NCBI GenBank assembly: GCA_018703155.1
Contig: JABJGS010000067.1
Span: 1-60,680, forward strand
Direction of reading: 5' to 3'
Origin: Francisellaceae bacterium
GTDB taxonomy: Bacteria > Pseudomonadota > Gammaproteobacteria > UBA6186 > Azoamicaceae
DNA length: 60,680 nt
In this document: piece by piece, positions 8,032-16,576 of the stretch
Layout: each line of letters starts with the position of its first letter
How positions within the stretch are numbered: position 1 is the stretch's first letter
Notes under the pieces: generated by a model
Seen by the model: only the letters and a program-made list of their open reading frames with translations
The model's database searches: none
Told to the model about the DNA's origin: nothing
Program-made: the position numbers and the translations under genes

Positions 8032-8844
8032 TCAGAATTTTTTATTTTTGTGGATAAGTGAAGACTTGCTTACCTTCTGTTTGCGTTCTTCATTGGTGTC
8101 TATAGCTTGACGTACAATATCACCACCATAGAGCTCATTCTTTTTTTCAGCAACAACAGCAGCTATTTTTTTCCGGAATAAATCTTTGTGCTGAGCCCAA
8201 TTACTTTGCTTCGTGGTTGTTAATGATGGTTGTTTAGATTTAAAAGATTTTTGCAAATCAAAAATCATTTGCTCAACAGCTTTTATTTCTAGTCCAAGCT
8301 TTTCTGCAATTATTTCACTTCTATTGGTGCAACCAAGTAAGTACCAGCATTGCATCCATAAATGAATAGGTGGTACACCTTTTGCAATTTCTGTTTCACT
8401 ATCATCATTGAAGCGATTTTCACACTCAAGACATTTGTATTTATAATTATAAGCAGACTCTTGTTGTTCAATAGGTAATTGAATAATACTTTTTGCTTTA
8501 CAAGAAGGGCAAAAAACAGATTCAGTCCAACGATTTATTCGTAAAGCTTGATGAGATTCACTTTCGCCAAGATTTTTTTTCAGTGCATTAGCTCTTGAGT
8601 CAAGACTATCTTCTTTGGGTTTGTTGATGATATGTTGCAGGGTTAACATGCTATTTTGTAGTTTTTCATGCTCGGTATCAGGTTTCTTGTTTTGAAGAGT
8701 ATTTAAAAGGTCTGCAGATTTTTGTAGATCGTGTTGTAAATATGATGAATATGAATATGGATTAGCAACCTTTGAGTTCTTTAGCTTTCTAGCATGAGAT
8801 TTTTTTCTATCTTTGCTTTGTGTGATGCTTCGATAAAACTTCAT
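8032..8844 (-). CDS. zinc-ribbon/HTH protein resembling the N-terminus of IS1595-type transposases, without DDE domain
   Basis: 270 residues. Two CxxC pairs, C112-C115 (CPSC) and C138-C141 (CLEC), form a zinc ribbon. It is followed by a RFND segment, a small W/Y-rich helix (HLWMQCWYLLGC, about 161-172) and an HTH-like NRSEIIAEKLGLEIKAVEQMI (about 174-194). That order is the one found before the DDE catalytic domain in IS1595-family (ISXO2-like) transposases. Here the protein ends about 75 residues later in a Lys-rich tail, so no catalytic domain is present. The N-terminal 100 residues are basic and helical and were not recognised. It lies downstream of two minus-strand genes but is separated from them by a hairpin. 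It could be a domesticated DNA-binding protein. Assignment to the transposase-type ribbon is by motif order only. Confidence 0.68.
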   Translation of the reverse strand: MKFYRSITQSKDRKKSHARKLKNSKVANPYSYSSYLQHDLQKSADLLNTLQNKKPDTEHEKLQNSMLTLQHIINKPKEDSLDSRANALKKNLGESESHQALRINRWTESVFCPSCKAKSIIQLPIEQQESAYNYKYKCLECENRFNDDSETEIAKGVPPIHLWMQCWYLLGCTNRSEIIAEKLGLEIKAVEQMIFDLQKSFKSKQPSLTTTKQSNWAQHKDLFRKKIAAVVAEKKNELYGGDIVRQAIDTNEERKQKVSKSSLIHKNKKF

Positions 8845-8936
8845 TAGATCATCCCGTCACGATTTTTGGAATTTTACTCCTTTTTTGCTAGTAAAGCACT
8901 TATCTTTTGAACTGACAAATTATTAGATTAATAGGT

Positions 8937-8963
8937 GGCACCTAGGTGTAAATACTAGGTGCC
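8937..8963 (-). terminator. hairpin between the 127-residue gene and the zinc-ribbon gene
   Basis: Perfect 9-bp inverted repeat GGCACCTAG / CTAGGTGCC with a 9-nt loop, starting 7 nt beyond the stop of the minus-strand gene at 8971. No long T-run follows on the minus strand, so termination may be partial. Confidence 0.5.
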
Positions 8964-8970
8964 TATATGG

Positions 8971-9354
8971 TCAGGAGGGGGCTGTTTGGCTTTGAACATG
9001 ATCTTCTTGTGTAGTTCTTACTACAGTACCTTGAATCTTGCTCAAGGATGCTAGTTGTTCCATAGTAAGTAAATCGTCGTCACTTAGTTCCTTGAATATT
9101 GACATAAGCTGACGCACTGGTTGGGCCAGATCTGCTGTTTCAAGGGTCTTATGATTATGCTGTTCAGTATTTAAGACTCGCGATAATTGCTCAATATGAG
9201 ATTTAACCACCTTCAAATAAACTGGAAGATGTTTAACTGCTGACTCTAGTGCAACTTCTAATGATGCTTGTTCCAGTATTTCTTCATTAACTTGATTCCG
9301 TAAATTTTCAATGCACTCTAAAATATGATCCGGTAGTGGTTCCTGTTGTGACAT
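8971..9354 (-). CDS. unknown small acidic helical protein, coupled to the recombinase-like gene
   Basis: 127 residues, Glu/Gln/Leu-rich, probably all-helical with coiled-coil character (about residues 10-75). There are no cysteines in pairs, signal peptide or membrane segment. The ribosome-binding site AGGAGG is very strong and lies across the stop codon of the upstream recombinase-like gene (10-nt gap). The two genes should therefore be co-translated and may work together. No family was recognised. Confidence 0.68.
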   Translation of the reverse strand: MSQQEPLPDHILECIENLRNQVNEEILEQASLEVALESAVKHLPVYLKVVKSHIEQLSRVLNTEQHNHKTLETADLAQPVRQLMSIFKELSDDDLLTMEQLASLSKIQGTVVRTTQEDHVQSQTAPS

Positions 9355-9364
9355 TTGCTCCCTC

Positions 9365-10378
9365 CTATGCTACATGTTCTTTAATAGTGATGTTTTTTTC
9401 CTCAAAAATATCAAGCATCTCTTGGATCGTCAGGTTACGCGTACGAAATTCCTTCACGATCGGTAAGAGCGATAATACTAGTTGATTTATATGAGTAATT
9501 TCTTGGATTTGTTTTATCCGATCTTCAAGTTTTTTGACTTGAGCTTCATCCCATGGGGTTCTTTTGAGGGATATGATGTTTTGATTACGAAACTCTTCAG
9601 CGATTTGAGAATAACTATATTGTTTTTCAGATAATTCAGAGAACACGTGGCCTGCTTGTAAGGCTATTTCATTGAGTTTAACGCGATCTAGAACTTTCTG
9701 TAGTTGACTGAGTACCCATTTACCACCCTCTGGAGCAGTGAAGCCTTCTTCATTTAAAGCTTTTACCATTTGGCGCTGTGAGTAACCTTTACGGCGATAA
9801 TCGCTTATAATCGGTTGTAATAGAAAAGCAAAAACAATTGCAGTATCGATTTTAGGTTTATTAACTTTGCTAATAACTTCTGCTGCATTTGGATTTCCTG
9901 ATTTTGCTGAGGTCATTTTTAATCCCTCACGAATCAGTTTTCCATGTAATTTTCTTTGTACTTGAGCATGTTTATATAATGCTTCTAAAATTGTGTGATT
10001 AACAAATGGCTGATCACAGCAATAGAAATTAACACTAGACTCAAGTAGAAGTTGAGCAAAGTATTCATTGTTAGTTAAAGTGCCAAGCTCGGCAATGACT
10101 AATAGAGCACCACTGAGTTTTGCAGCATCAACAGCACGTTCTAGCTGCGGCCATTTTGTTGTCCGTCTATTTTCTGGAACTTCAATGAAAGTATCAATAA
10201 TTTCCGGTCTAGGTTCTTGTTGATTTAGGTAGCTATCTACAGCTTGTTTTTGTGACTCACTAACTATATTAACCATCCTGTTATTAAATATAGAGTGTAT
10301 ATTGTTGTCACCAATTAGTTGATTTGTTTTCGCTTGCTGAGCGATATAATAAACTACGAGCTTATGCGATTCTGTCAT
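9365..10378 (-). CDS. serine-recombinase-like protein lacking the catalytic residues
   Basis: 337 residues. The layout follows a resolvase/invertase-type serine recombinase. The N-terminal strand is KLVVYYIAQQ (6-15). Next comes FIEVPENRRTTKWPQLERAV (64-83), equivalent to the usual FVEVESGKRNDRPQL region. The strand ALLVIAELGTLTNN (91-104) sits where active enzymes have AKLDRLSRN, and VNFYCCDQP follows. The C-terminal DYRRKGYSQRQMVKALNEEG segment (about 212-231) is the typical helix-turn-helix linker. However, the catalytic Ser position is Ala13, the Asp-Arg of the LDR motif is Gly99-Thr100, and the second Arg is Asn103. It should be unable to cut DNA by the family mechanism. The frame is intact over its full length, which argues for selection. 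First gene of a two-gene minus-strand unit. Confidence 0.75.
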   Translation of the reverse strand: MTESHKLVVYYIAQQAKTNQLIGDNNIHSIFNNRMVNIVSESQKQAVDSYLNQQEPRPEIIDTFIEVPENRRTTKWPQLERAVDAAKLSGALLVIAELGTLTNNEYFAQLLLESSVNFYCCDQPFVNHTILEALYKHAQVQRKLHGKLIREGLKMTSAKSGNPNAAEVISKVNKPKIDTAIVFAFLLQPIISDYRRKGYSQRQMVKALNEEGFTAPEGGKWVLSQLQKVLDRVKLNEIALQAGHVFSELSEKQYSYSQIAEEFRNQNIISLKRTPWDEAQVKKLEDRIKQIQEITHINQLVLSLLPIVKEFRTRNLTIQEMLDIFEEKNITIKEHVA

Positions 10379-10508
10379 GTTCTTTACCCCGACAATCCAT
10401 GATCATGTAAGTATTCCTGAAATTAAGAAAAGGAGTATATCCCCTAGACCTAGTATAGCCCCCGTTTGCATAATAGCCAATTTTATAAGAATGATTTTAA
10501 ACTAACTT

Positions 10509-11306
10509 TCATTGGTTTGTTACATTACTAGGAAGCTCCATTTCTAGCTCTTCATCACGTAAAGTTAGGATTTCACAGCCATTACTTGTTACAAGAATTG
10601 TATGCTCCCATTGAGCAGATAGTGATCTATCTTTTGTGACCACAGTCCAATCATCAGCTAGCAATTTATTTGTTCTTTTGCCAGCATTGATCATAGGCTC
10701 AATTGTAAAGGTCATGCCTTCTTGTAAAAACATTCCTGTATTAGGTTTGCCATAATGAACAATTTGAGGCTCCTCGTGAAAGCCAAGACCGATACCATGA
10801 CCACAATATTCACGCACAACACTGTAACGCGCTTTATGCGCATGCTCTTGAATTATGGCTCCAATATCGCCAAGGCGTTTACCTGGCATCACCTGCGAAA
10901 TACCAAGCATTAAGCATTCTCGGGTAATTGTGATCAATCTGTTGGCAAGTATACTAGCATTACCAACAACAAACATTTTACTTGTATCACCATGATAGCC
11001 ATCTTTGATCAGCGTTACATCAATATTAATAATATCACCATTCTTTAAAGGCCTTTCATTAGGGATCCCATGACAGACCTGGTGATTGATAGAGGTACAT
11101 ATAGATTTCGGGAATCCTTTGTAATTTAATGGGGCAGGGATAGAATTTAAGTCCTCAGTAATATACTTGTGGCAAATGGTATTCAATTCATCTGTCGTTA
11201 TGCCAGCTTGAACATGGGGTCCAATCATGTCAAGAGTTTTGCCAGCCAGCTTGCCAACTGTGCGCATTTTTTCAATTTGTTCCGGTGTTTTAATCATATT
11301 TTTCAT
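10509..11306 (-). CDS. map: type I methionine aminopeptidase
   Basis: 265 residues, the normal size for the bacterial enzyme that removes the initiator Met from nascent proteins in the cytosol. The metal-ligand pattern is visible: NIDVTLIKDGYHGDTS (two Asp), GHGIG with the ligand His, HEEPQI, TFTIEPM (Glu) and WEHTILVT (Glu/His). It is divergent from rpsB, the usual position in many gammaproteobacteria. The ATG at 11306 is followed three codons later by another in-frame ATG (MIKTPEQIEKM), which is also a plausible start. Confidence 0.96.
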   Translation of the reverse strand: MKNMIKTPEQIEKMRTVGKLAGKTLDMIGPHVQAGITTDELNTICHKYITEDLNSIPAPLNYKGFPKSICTSINHQVCHGIPNERPLKNGDIINIDVTLIKDGYHGDTSKMFVVGNASILANRLITITRECLMLGISQVMPGKRLGDIGAIIQEHAHKARYSVVREYCGHGIGLGFHEEPQIVHYGKPNTGMFLQEGMTFTIEPMINAGKRTNKLLADDWTVVTKDRSLSAQWEHTILVTSNGCEILTLRDEELEMELPSNVTNQ

Positions 11307-11497
11307 AAGTTGTTAATCCAAATCACTAAAAGCTTGCTGTAAATTTAGACATATGGTATAAATCCAAGCGGAAATTGGCAATAGCATTGTTGATTTTTTA
11401 CATTAAAACGAACGCAGATCGGCAAAGTTTTCCTGGGTGCCACTAGGTTGGGGAGGCTTGATTTGTGAGGTGATAACCCAATTTGGAGAATTAAAAA
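11307..11497 (+). promoter_or_regulatory. rpsB promoter and putative S2 leader
   Basis: 190-nt spacer before rpsB. TTGGCA (11375-11380) and TACATT (11399-11404) with 18-nt spacing make a fair sigma-70 promoter. The transcribed leader contains ttggggagg (about 11448-11456), and its TTGGG can pair with CCCAA (11477-11481) just before the ribosome-binding site TTGGAGAA. An autoregulatory S2 leader is known upstream of rpsB in gammaproteobacteria; its identity here is inferred. Confidence 0.4.
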
Positions 11498-12313
11498 GTG
11501 GAAGCAAAAGAAATAAACTTAAAAAACCTATTTGAATCTGGTGTTCATTATGGACATTTAACTCGTTACAGAGAACCAAAAATGGATAAATACATTTTTG
11601 GAGCAAGAAATGGTATAAATATCATAAACCTAGAGCACACTGTCAAAATGATGCGTGATGCGATGAAGGTTGTTGATAGGGTTGTTAATAGCGGTGGTAA
11701 TGTACTTTTTGTTGGTACTAAATTCCCAGCTCGTAAATTAGTAGAAGAATTAGCTACTGAATGCGGTATGCCTTATGTTAACTATCGTTGGTTAGGTGGT
11801 ATGTTAACAAATTACAAAACTATCAAACAGTCAGTTCGTAGCTTGAAGCAAATTGAAAAAATGTATGAAAGTGGAACCATTGATAAGCTAACTAAAAAGG
11901 AAGCTTTAACAATTAGTCGTAAACTTACCAAGTTAAAATTAAACTTGGGCGGTATTCGTGATATGACTGGTCTACCTGAATTAATATTTGTGTTAGATGC
12001 GGGTCAAGAGAAAATTGCAATACAAGAAGCCAATCGTCTTGGGATCCCTGTGATTGGTGTTGTTGATACTAATAGCTCACCTGATGGTGTTGATTATGTT
12101 ATTCCTGGTAATGATGACTCTATGCGCTCCATAAGATTCTATTTGGAGAATGTTGCTGGCGTAATAACTAAAATCAAAGATGCTAAGATTGCTGGTGTTG
12201 CAAATATCGAAGAGGAAAGTTTTGTTGAAGTTGAATCTGAAGTTGAAAAAGATTCAGTAAAAGAACAAGACACCTCAGTATCTACTAAGAAAGCAGAAGC
12301 TGACAATAAATAA
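11498..12313 (+). CDS. rpsB: 30S ribosomal protein S2
   Basis: 271 residues from a GTG start preceded by TTGGAGAA. Characteristic S2 segments are present: LFESGVHYGH, the YIFGARNGINIINLE stretch, FVGTKFPARK, YRWLGGMLTNYKT and IPVIGVVDTNSSPDGVDYVIPGND. The C-terminal ~40 residues are an acidic/Lys tail typical of the family's variable end. It is first gene of the rpsB-tsf-pyrH-frr series. A hairpin lies between it and tsf. Confidence 0.98.
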   Translation: MEAKEINLKNLFESGVHYGHLTRYREPKMDKYIFGARNGINIINLEHTVKMMRDAMKVVDRVVNSGGNVLFVGTKFPARKLVEELATECGMPYVNYRWLGGMLTNYKTIKQSVRSLKQIEKMYESGTIDKLTKKEALTISRKLTKLKLNLGGIRDMTGLPELIFVLDAGQEKIAIQEANRLGIPVIGVVDTNSSPDGVDYVIPGNDDSMRSIRFYLENVAGVITKIKDAKIAGVANIEEESFVEVESEVEKDSVKEQDTSVSTKKAEADNK

Positions 12314-12332
12314 TAAAACTCATATTAGAATA

Positions 12333-12361
12333 GGAAACAAAGAGGGTATTTCTTTGTTTCC
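12333..12361 (+). terminator. attenuator hairpin between rpsB and tsf
   Basis: Perfect 11-bp inverted repeat GGAAACAAAGA / TCTTTGTTTCC with a 7-nt loop, 20 nt after the rpsB stop. There is no strong T-run. A partial terminator here would give more S2 than EF-Ts mRNA, as described for the E. coli rpsB-tsf operon. Confidence 0.65.
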
Positions 12362-12391
12362 TAAACCAAAATATTTTATAGGGGAATTAAA

Positions 12392-13279
12392 ATGGCTATA
12401 TCTGCTCAACTAGTAAAAGAGTTACGTGAAATGACTGGTGCAGGAATGATGGAATGCAAAAAAGCACTAGTTGTAACAGAAGGTAATCTTGATAAAGCAG
12501 TTGAAGAATTAAGAAAGTCTGGCCAAGCTAAAGCTGTGAAGAAAAGTGGTCGAACTACAGCTGAGGGTATTGTGGTTGTTGAGTTTGATGCAAGCAATAG
12601 CAAAGCCGTAATTGTTGAAATTAACTGTGAGACCGACTTTGTTGCAAGAGAAGAAAAATTTGTTACATTTGCTAACAATGTAGCAAGTATTGCCTTGAAC
12701 AAGGGAATTAGTGATGTCGAAACCTTAGGTGATGCTGAATATGCTAATTCTGTAAATGTTGAAACCACCAAATTAGAGCTAATATCAAAAATTGGTGAAA
12801 ACGTTAGCATTCGTCGTTTAGAGCTTTTAGAAACATCAACTGGTGCTTTAGGGAAATACATGCATGCTGGTGCGAGAATAGGATCTGTTATTGCCATAGA
12901 TAAAAGTGATATGGAACTAGCAACTGATCTTGCAATGCAAGTTACAGCAATGAATCCTGAATGTGTAAGTAAAGATGATGTAGATCCACAAAGAATACAA
13001 AAAGAGAAAGATTTCTTTTTAGAGCAAGCACAAGAGCAACACTCCAAGAAACCAAAAGAAATAGTTGAAAAAATAATCCAAGGCCAAGTAAATAAATCTA
13101 TAGAAAGTTTAACATTACATGGACAAGCATTTGTGAAAGACCAAAATATTAAAGTTGAACAGCTTTTGAAAGAAAAAGGTGCTAAAGTTGTGAAAATGGT
13201 TAGATATGCTGTCGGTGAAGGTATAGAGAAAAAAGAAACTGATTTTGTTGCAGAAGTAATGTCACAGGTTAACAACTAA
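12392..13279 (+). CDS. tsf: translation elongation factor Ts
   Basis: 295 residues, about the E. coli length (283). It exchanges GDP for GTP on EF-Tu. The N-terminal UBA-like domain carries the signature LREMTGAGMMECKKAL (about 11-26). The core holds the family TDFVAREEKF motif (about 82-91). A second signature-like region GKYMHAGARIGS follows near 155-166. ATG is preceded by GGGG at good spacing. A 289-residue open frame on the opposite strand is a shadow of this gene. Confidence 0.98.
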   Translation: MAISAQLVKELREMTGAGMMECKKALVVTEGNLDKAVEELRKSGQAKAVKKSGRTTAEGIVVVEFDASNSKAVIVEINCETDFVAREEKFVTFANNVASIALNKGISDVETLGDAEYANSVNVETTKLELISKIGENVSIRRLELLETSTGALGKYMHAGARIGSVIAIDKSDMELATDLAMQVTAMNPECVSKDDVDPQRIQKEKDFFLEQAQEQHSKKPKEIVEKIIQGQVNKSIESLTLHGQAFVKDQNIKVEQLLKEKGAKVVKMVRYAVGEGIEKKETDFVAEVMSQVNN

Positions 13280-13324
13280 TTATTTGAAATTTTTCATATC
13301 TAATGGATGAGGAGCCTTACTGTT

Positions 13325-14038
13325 ATGTCGGAATTAAAATATAAGAGAATTTTGATAAAGTTTAGCGGTGAGGCTTTACGTGGAAGCTCAACACATGGAA
13401 TAGATCCAAATATTCTTGATTATCTTGCTGAAGAAATAGGCGCTTTGCTTCATCTGGGTGTACAAGTAGCCATTGTTATTGGTGGTGGGAACTTATTTCG
13501 AGGTGAGGAGCTATCAAAAGCTGGAATCGGTAGGATCACAGGTGATCATATGGGTATGCTAGCTACGCTAATGAATTCTTTAGCATTGCGTGATGCGATT
13601 GAGAGAGCTGGTTTGTCAGCAAGAATAATGTCTGCAATTCCTATGAGTGGAATAGTTGATCATTACGACAGACGAAAAGCTACATATTACTTGCAAGAAG
13701 ACAGGGTTGTTATTTTTGCTGGTGGCACTGGAAATCCACTTGTAACCACAGATTCAGCCGCTAGTCTTAGAGCAATTGAAATAGATGCTGATATTTTAAT
13801 TAAGTCTACAAATGTTGACGGTGTTTACGATGTCGATCCGAAAACTTCACCTGATGCACGCAAATACGATAAACTTACTTATGATGATGTTATTAAACAA
13901 GAATTAGGAGTGATGGATTTATCAGCCTTCACTCAATGTCGAGATCATCACATGAAGATACAAGTTATTTCTTTACATGATAAAAATTCATTAATAGATG
14001 TTGTAAACGGCAGAGATGTTGGAACATTAATAGGATAA
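13325..14038 (+). CDS. pyrH: UMP kinase
   Basis: 237 residues from ATG 13325 ([18 protein letters not shown]). An upstream in-frame ATG at 13307 overlaps the GAGGAG ribosome-binding site and is rejected. Bacterial-type UMP kinase of the amino-acid kinase fold converts UMP to UDP. Visible motifs are KFSGEAL (phosphate binding), [10 protein letters not shown] (about 50-59), FAGGTGNP and a [13 protein letters not shown] stretch, then STNVDGVYD (about 161-169). Located between tsf and frr as usual. Confidence 0.97.
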   Translation: MSELKYKRILIKFSGEALRGSSTHGIDPNILDYLAEEIGALLHLGVQVAIVIGGGNLFRGEELSKAGIGRITGDHMGMLATLMNSLALRDAIERAGLSARIMSAIPMSGIVDHYDRRKATYYLQEDRVVIFAGGTGNPLVTTDSAASLRAIEIDADILIKSTNVDGVYDVDPKTSPDARKYDKLTYDDVIKQELGVMDLSAFTQCRDHHMKIQVISLHDKNSLIDVVNGRDVGTLIG

Positions 14039-14043
14039 AAGAC

Positions 14044-14601
14044 ATGATTGATAACGTAAATAAAGATGCAGAAAAAAAAATGGAAAAGGGTGTAGAGGCT
14101 TTAAATCGAGAGCTATCTAAAATTAGAACTGGCCGTGCACATCCATCTTTGCTTGAAACTATAAAAGTATCATATTACGATGCTATGACACCGATTAGTC
14201 AGGTGGCGACAATTGTAGTAGAGGATGCAAGAACTCTTGCTGTTACTCCATATGATAAAAGTATGATATCAAAAGTTGAAAAAGCAATTATAACTTCTTC
14301 TCTTGGTGTTAACCCTGCAACAACAGGTGAAATTATTCGTGTGCCATTACCTCCATTGACAGAAGAGCGACGTAAAGATCTAACTAAACAAATGAAAAGT
14401 GAAGTTGAGAACTCAAGAGTGTCTATTAGGACTGTGCGAAGAGATGCGAATCAGACCTTAAAAGAGTTGTTGAAGAAAAAAGCAATTTCTGAAGACTTAG
14501 ATCGGCAAGGTCAGGATGAAATACAAAAATTAACTGATAAATATATTAAGAAGATAGATGAAGTATCCCAGAGTAAAGAATTAGAATTAATGCAGATGTA
14601 G
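14044..14601 (+). CDS. frr: ribosome recycling factor
   Basis: 185 residues, exactly the usual length. With EF-G it splits the post-termination ribosome. The family segments [14 protein letters not shown] (about 24-37), a [10 protein letters not shown] stretch, the [11 protein letters not shown] motif (about 101-111) and [15 protein letters not shown] (about 132-146) are clear. The gene begins 5 nt after pyrH, and its TAG is directly followed by the uppS ATG. In most gammaproteobacteria dxr would sit at or near this junction; there is no trace of it here. Confidence 0.98.
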   Translation: MIDNVNKDAEKKMEKGVEALNRELSKIRTGRAHPSLLETIKVSYYDAMTPISQVATIVVEDARTLAVTPYDKSMISKVEKAIITSSLGVNPATTGEIIRVPLPPLTEERRKDLTKQMKSEVENSRVSIRTVRRDANQTLKELLKKKAISEDLDRQGQDEIQKLTDKYIKKIDEVSQSKELELMQM

Positions 14602-15321
14602 ATGAACAATATAGATAAAAGTAGTTACCCAAAACATATTGCGATCATTATGGATGGTAATGGGCGATGGGCTACAGCAAAAAATCAGCCACGAACTAAA
14701 GGACATCTTGAAGGGGTTAATAGCCTGAAGGATGTTATTAAACAAGCATTAGAGCTTGGAATTGAATATTTAACAGTATTTGCTTTTAGTACAGAAAATT
14801 GGCTTAGGCCTGAAGCCGAAGTAAACTTTATCTTTGAGTTAATGAAGAGTACATTGACGAAAAATGTGAATCAGCTTAGTGAAGAAGGGATAAAATTAAA
14901 TTTCATAGGTGAATTTTCAAGCTTGCCTAAGTATTTGCAAGAAGTAATAGCAGATTCTATGAACGCAACAAAGTCATGTGGTAAACTTGTTTTGAATATA
15001 GCTTTAAACTATGGTGGCCGTTGGGATATTGTTAATGCTTGTAAAAAAATAGCATCTGATGTGTCATGCGGTAATTTAGATGTTAATGACATTAATGAAA
15101 ATATTTTCAGCAAGAACATGTCATTAAATGATGCTCCTGCTCTAGATTTGTTTATCCGTACTAGTAGTGAACAAAGGGTAAGTAATTTTTTGTTATGGGA
15201 GTTACAATATTCAGAAATATATTTTTCAAATAAACTATGGCCAGATTTCAAGGGCAAAGACCTTGGTGCTGCCATAGATTGGTTTGTAGAAAGAGAGCGT
15301 AGATTTGGTGGTACGAACTGA
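14602..15321 (+). CDS. uppS: (2Z,6E)-farnesyl-PP-dependent undecaprenyl diphosphate synthase
   Basis: 239 residues. It condenses eight IPP onto farnesyl diphosphate to make the C55 carrier for peptidoglycan and LPS precursors. Motifs: HIAIIMDGNGRWA (about 12-24, with the catalytic Asp), a FAFSTENWLRP segment (about 65-75), LNIALNYGGRWDI, LDLFIRTSSEQRVSNFLLW and the C-terminal FVERERRFGG. The ATG abuts the frr stop with no gap, so it is translationally coupled. It is one consumer of the IPP made by the downstream MVA genes. Confidence 0.97.
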   Translation: MNNIDKSSYPKHIAIIMDGNGRWATAKNQPRTKGHLEGVNSLKDVIKQALELGIEYLTVFAFSTENWLRPEAEVNFIFELMKSTLTKNVNQLSEEGIKLNFIGEFSSLPKYLQEVIADSMNATKSCGKLVLNIALNYGGRWDIVNACKKIASDVSCGNLDVNDINENIFSKNMSLNDAPALDLFIRTSSEQRVSNFLLWELQYSEIYFSNKLWPDFKGKDLGAAIDWFVERERRFGGTN

Positions 15322-15428
15322 TATACACACAATAGTTGTATGAACCTACTATACTCAACCCAGTGGTGTATGGTGGTAGGTGCATGTATATACACAGTGT
15401 GTCCGTGGGTGTTATTAGAAAATCTTCG

Positions 15429-15483
15429 CTAGATTCTTTTTCGGTAAATAACCAAAAAGTTATAACGAAAAAAGAATAGCTAG
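15429..15483 (+). other. long imperfect hairpin in the uppS-cdsA spacer
   Basis: The 280-nt spacer 15322-15601 holds no gene. CTAG-ATTCTTTTTCG (15429-15443) can pair with CGAAAAAAGAAT-AG-CTAG (15466-15483) with a one-base bulge, leaving a 22-nt loop. A second Py/Pu-biased region with accTAC...gtaggt (about 15350-15384) and near-palindromic gtatatacac lies just upstream. It may be an mRNA processing site or a small repeat remnant. Confidence 0.45.
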
Positions 15484-15601
15484 ATGCTAATAAGTCAGCA
15501 ATAGTGCAGTTTAGGGAGTATTTCTCAACTCGCGTTGCTGAGGCCAGCAAATCTAGAGTTAACTTTTATCTTTAGTAAATCTCGCTGGTGGAACAATAGA
15601 A

Positions 15602-16390
15602 ATGCTTAAACAGAGGATCATATTTGGGGCTATTTTAGCCTTGGCGGTGTTATATACCATATTTTTTGGTAATTTAATGCTATTTTTCGGTGTAGTTGGG
15701 TTATTTAGTATTATTGCCCTTTATGAAATATCTTCAATGCAGATTAAAACTAATTACAAATGGTTATATCTTGTACTATTGTTGGTTTTATCTATATCTG
15801 TAGTCTGCAATACGGATGTAATCTTACTATCTTATATAGCATCTAGTCTGTGGATTTTTGCTTTGCTGTCAATATTGTTTTATCCCAAATGCAGTAAATT
15901 TTGGCAAAATAAGTGGGTTACAGGTCTATTCTCTGTTTTAGTCATATCTGCATTTTTTGCAATTTTGTTAGCATATAAGCTTGATCCTGGTTTTGGTAAT
16001 GAAGCACTTATATATGTGATAATGATTTGTTCTATAACTGATATTGGTGCATATTTCAGTGGTAAGATATTTGGTAAAAGGAAGATGTCTCCGACTATTA
16101 GTCCAAATAAAACTATAGAAGGTTTAGCTGGTGGAGTGATTACTGCAACACTAGCTATCATGATTTTCAATTATTTTTCGGGGTCCTTATCACCAGTAAC
16201 AATAGCCCTAGGAATTCTCCTAAGTGGTATTGCCGTGCTAGGTGACTTATTTGAGAGTATGCTAAAACGTATCTTTGATGTAAAAGATAGTAGTAATCTT
16301 ATCCCCGGGCATGGGGGCGTACTTGATAGAATAGATTCAATGATGCCTGTTATCACCTGTTATTATGCAATTTCAAAACTTATGCATTAG
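15602..16390 (+). CDS. cdsA: phosphatidate cytidylyltransferase (CDP-diglyceride synthase)
   Basis: 262 residues with about eight hydrophobic segments. It makes CDP-diacylglycerol from phosphatidate and CTP in the inner membrane. The C-terminal signature is complete: SMLKRIFDVKDSSNLIPGHG followed by GVLDRIDSM (about residues 219-247). The preceding ITDIGAYFSGKIFGKRKMSP region (about 146-165) holds conserved Asp residues of the active site. It is separated from uppS by a 280-nt structured spacer and from the MVA genes by 186 nt. Confidence 0.96.
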   Translation: MLKQRIIFGAILALAVLYTIFFGNLMLFFGVVGLFSIIALYEISSMQIKTNYKWLYLVLLLVLSISVVCNTDVILLSYIASSLWIFALLSILFYPKCSKFWQNKWVTGLFSVLVISAFFAILLAYKLDPGFGNEALIYVIMICSITDIGAYFSGKIFGKRKMSPTISPNKTIEGLAGGVITATLAIMIFNYFSGSLSPVTIALGILLSGIAVLGDLFESMLKRIFDVKDSSNLIPGHGGVLDRIDSMMPVITCYYAISKLMH

Positions 16391-16507
16391 CACCGTCCTT
16401 TTATTTTTAAGGGCTAATATATTGAACTATTTAACTAGAACGATAACTATAAAGCACAATAAAGTGATTTATTAGAGTAAATAACCAATTATTATGTGTA
16501 GGACAGC

Positions 16508-16536
16508 TTAATTTTTTGGTCAGATTTTAGTATAAT
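16508..16536 (+). promoter_or_regulatory. candidate promoter for the mevalonate genes
   Basis: Perfect -10 TATAAT at 16531-16536 in the cdsA-HMGR spacer. The 17-nt upstream hexamer is TTAATT (16508-16513), a poor -35. The HMGR ATG is 41 nt downstream of the -10. An internal promoter would allow the MVA block to be expressed apart from the uppS-cdsA genes. Confidence 0.4.
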
Positions 16537-16576
16537 TGAGAATAATTTACCAGATTCTTTAGAAGGTTAACAAACT

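Noticed and set aside
8032-8844. Active IS1595-type insertion sequence
   Set aside because: No DDE catalytic domain, no terminal inverted repeats or target duplication seen around it.
12406-13275. 289-residue open frame on the minus strand opposite tsf
   Set aside because: Exact shadow of tsf; Ser/Thr/Phe-rich composition typical of antisense frames.
15009-15550. Two minus-strand frames covering the uppS end and its spacer
   Set aside because: They lie mostly antisense to uppS, have no ribosome-binding site and no recognisable sequence.
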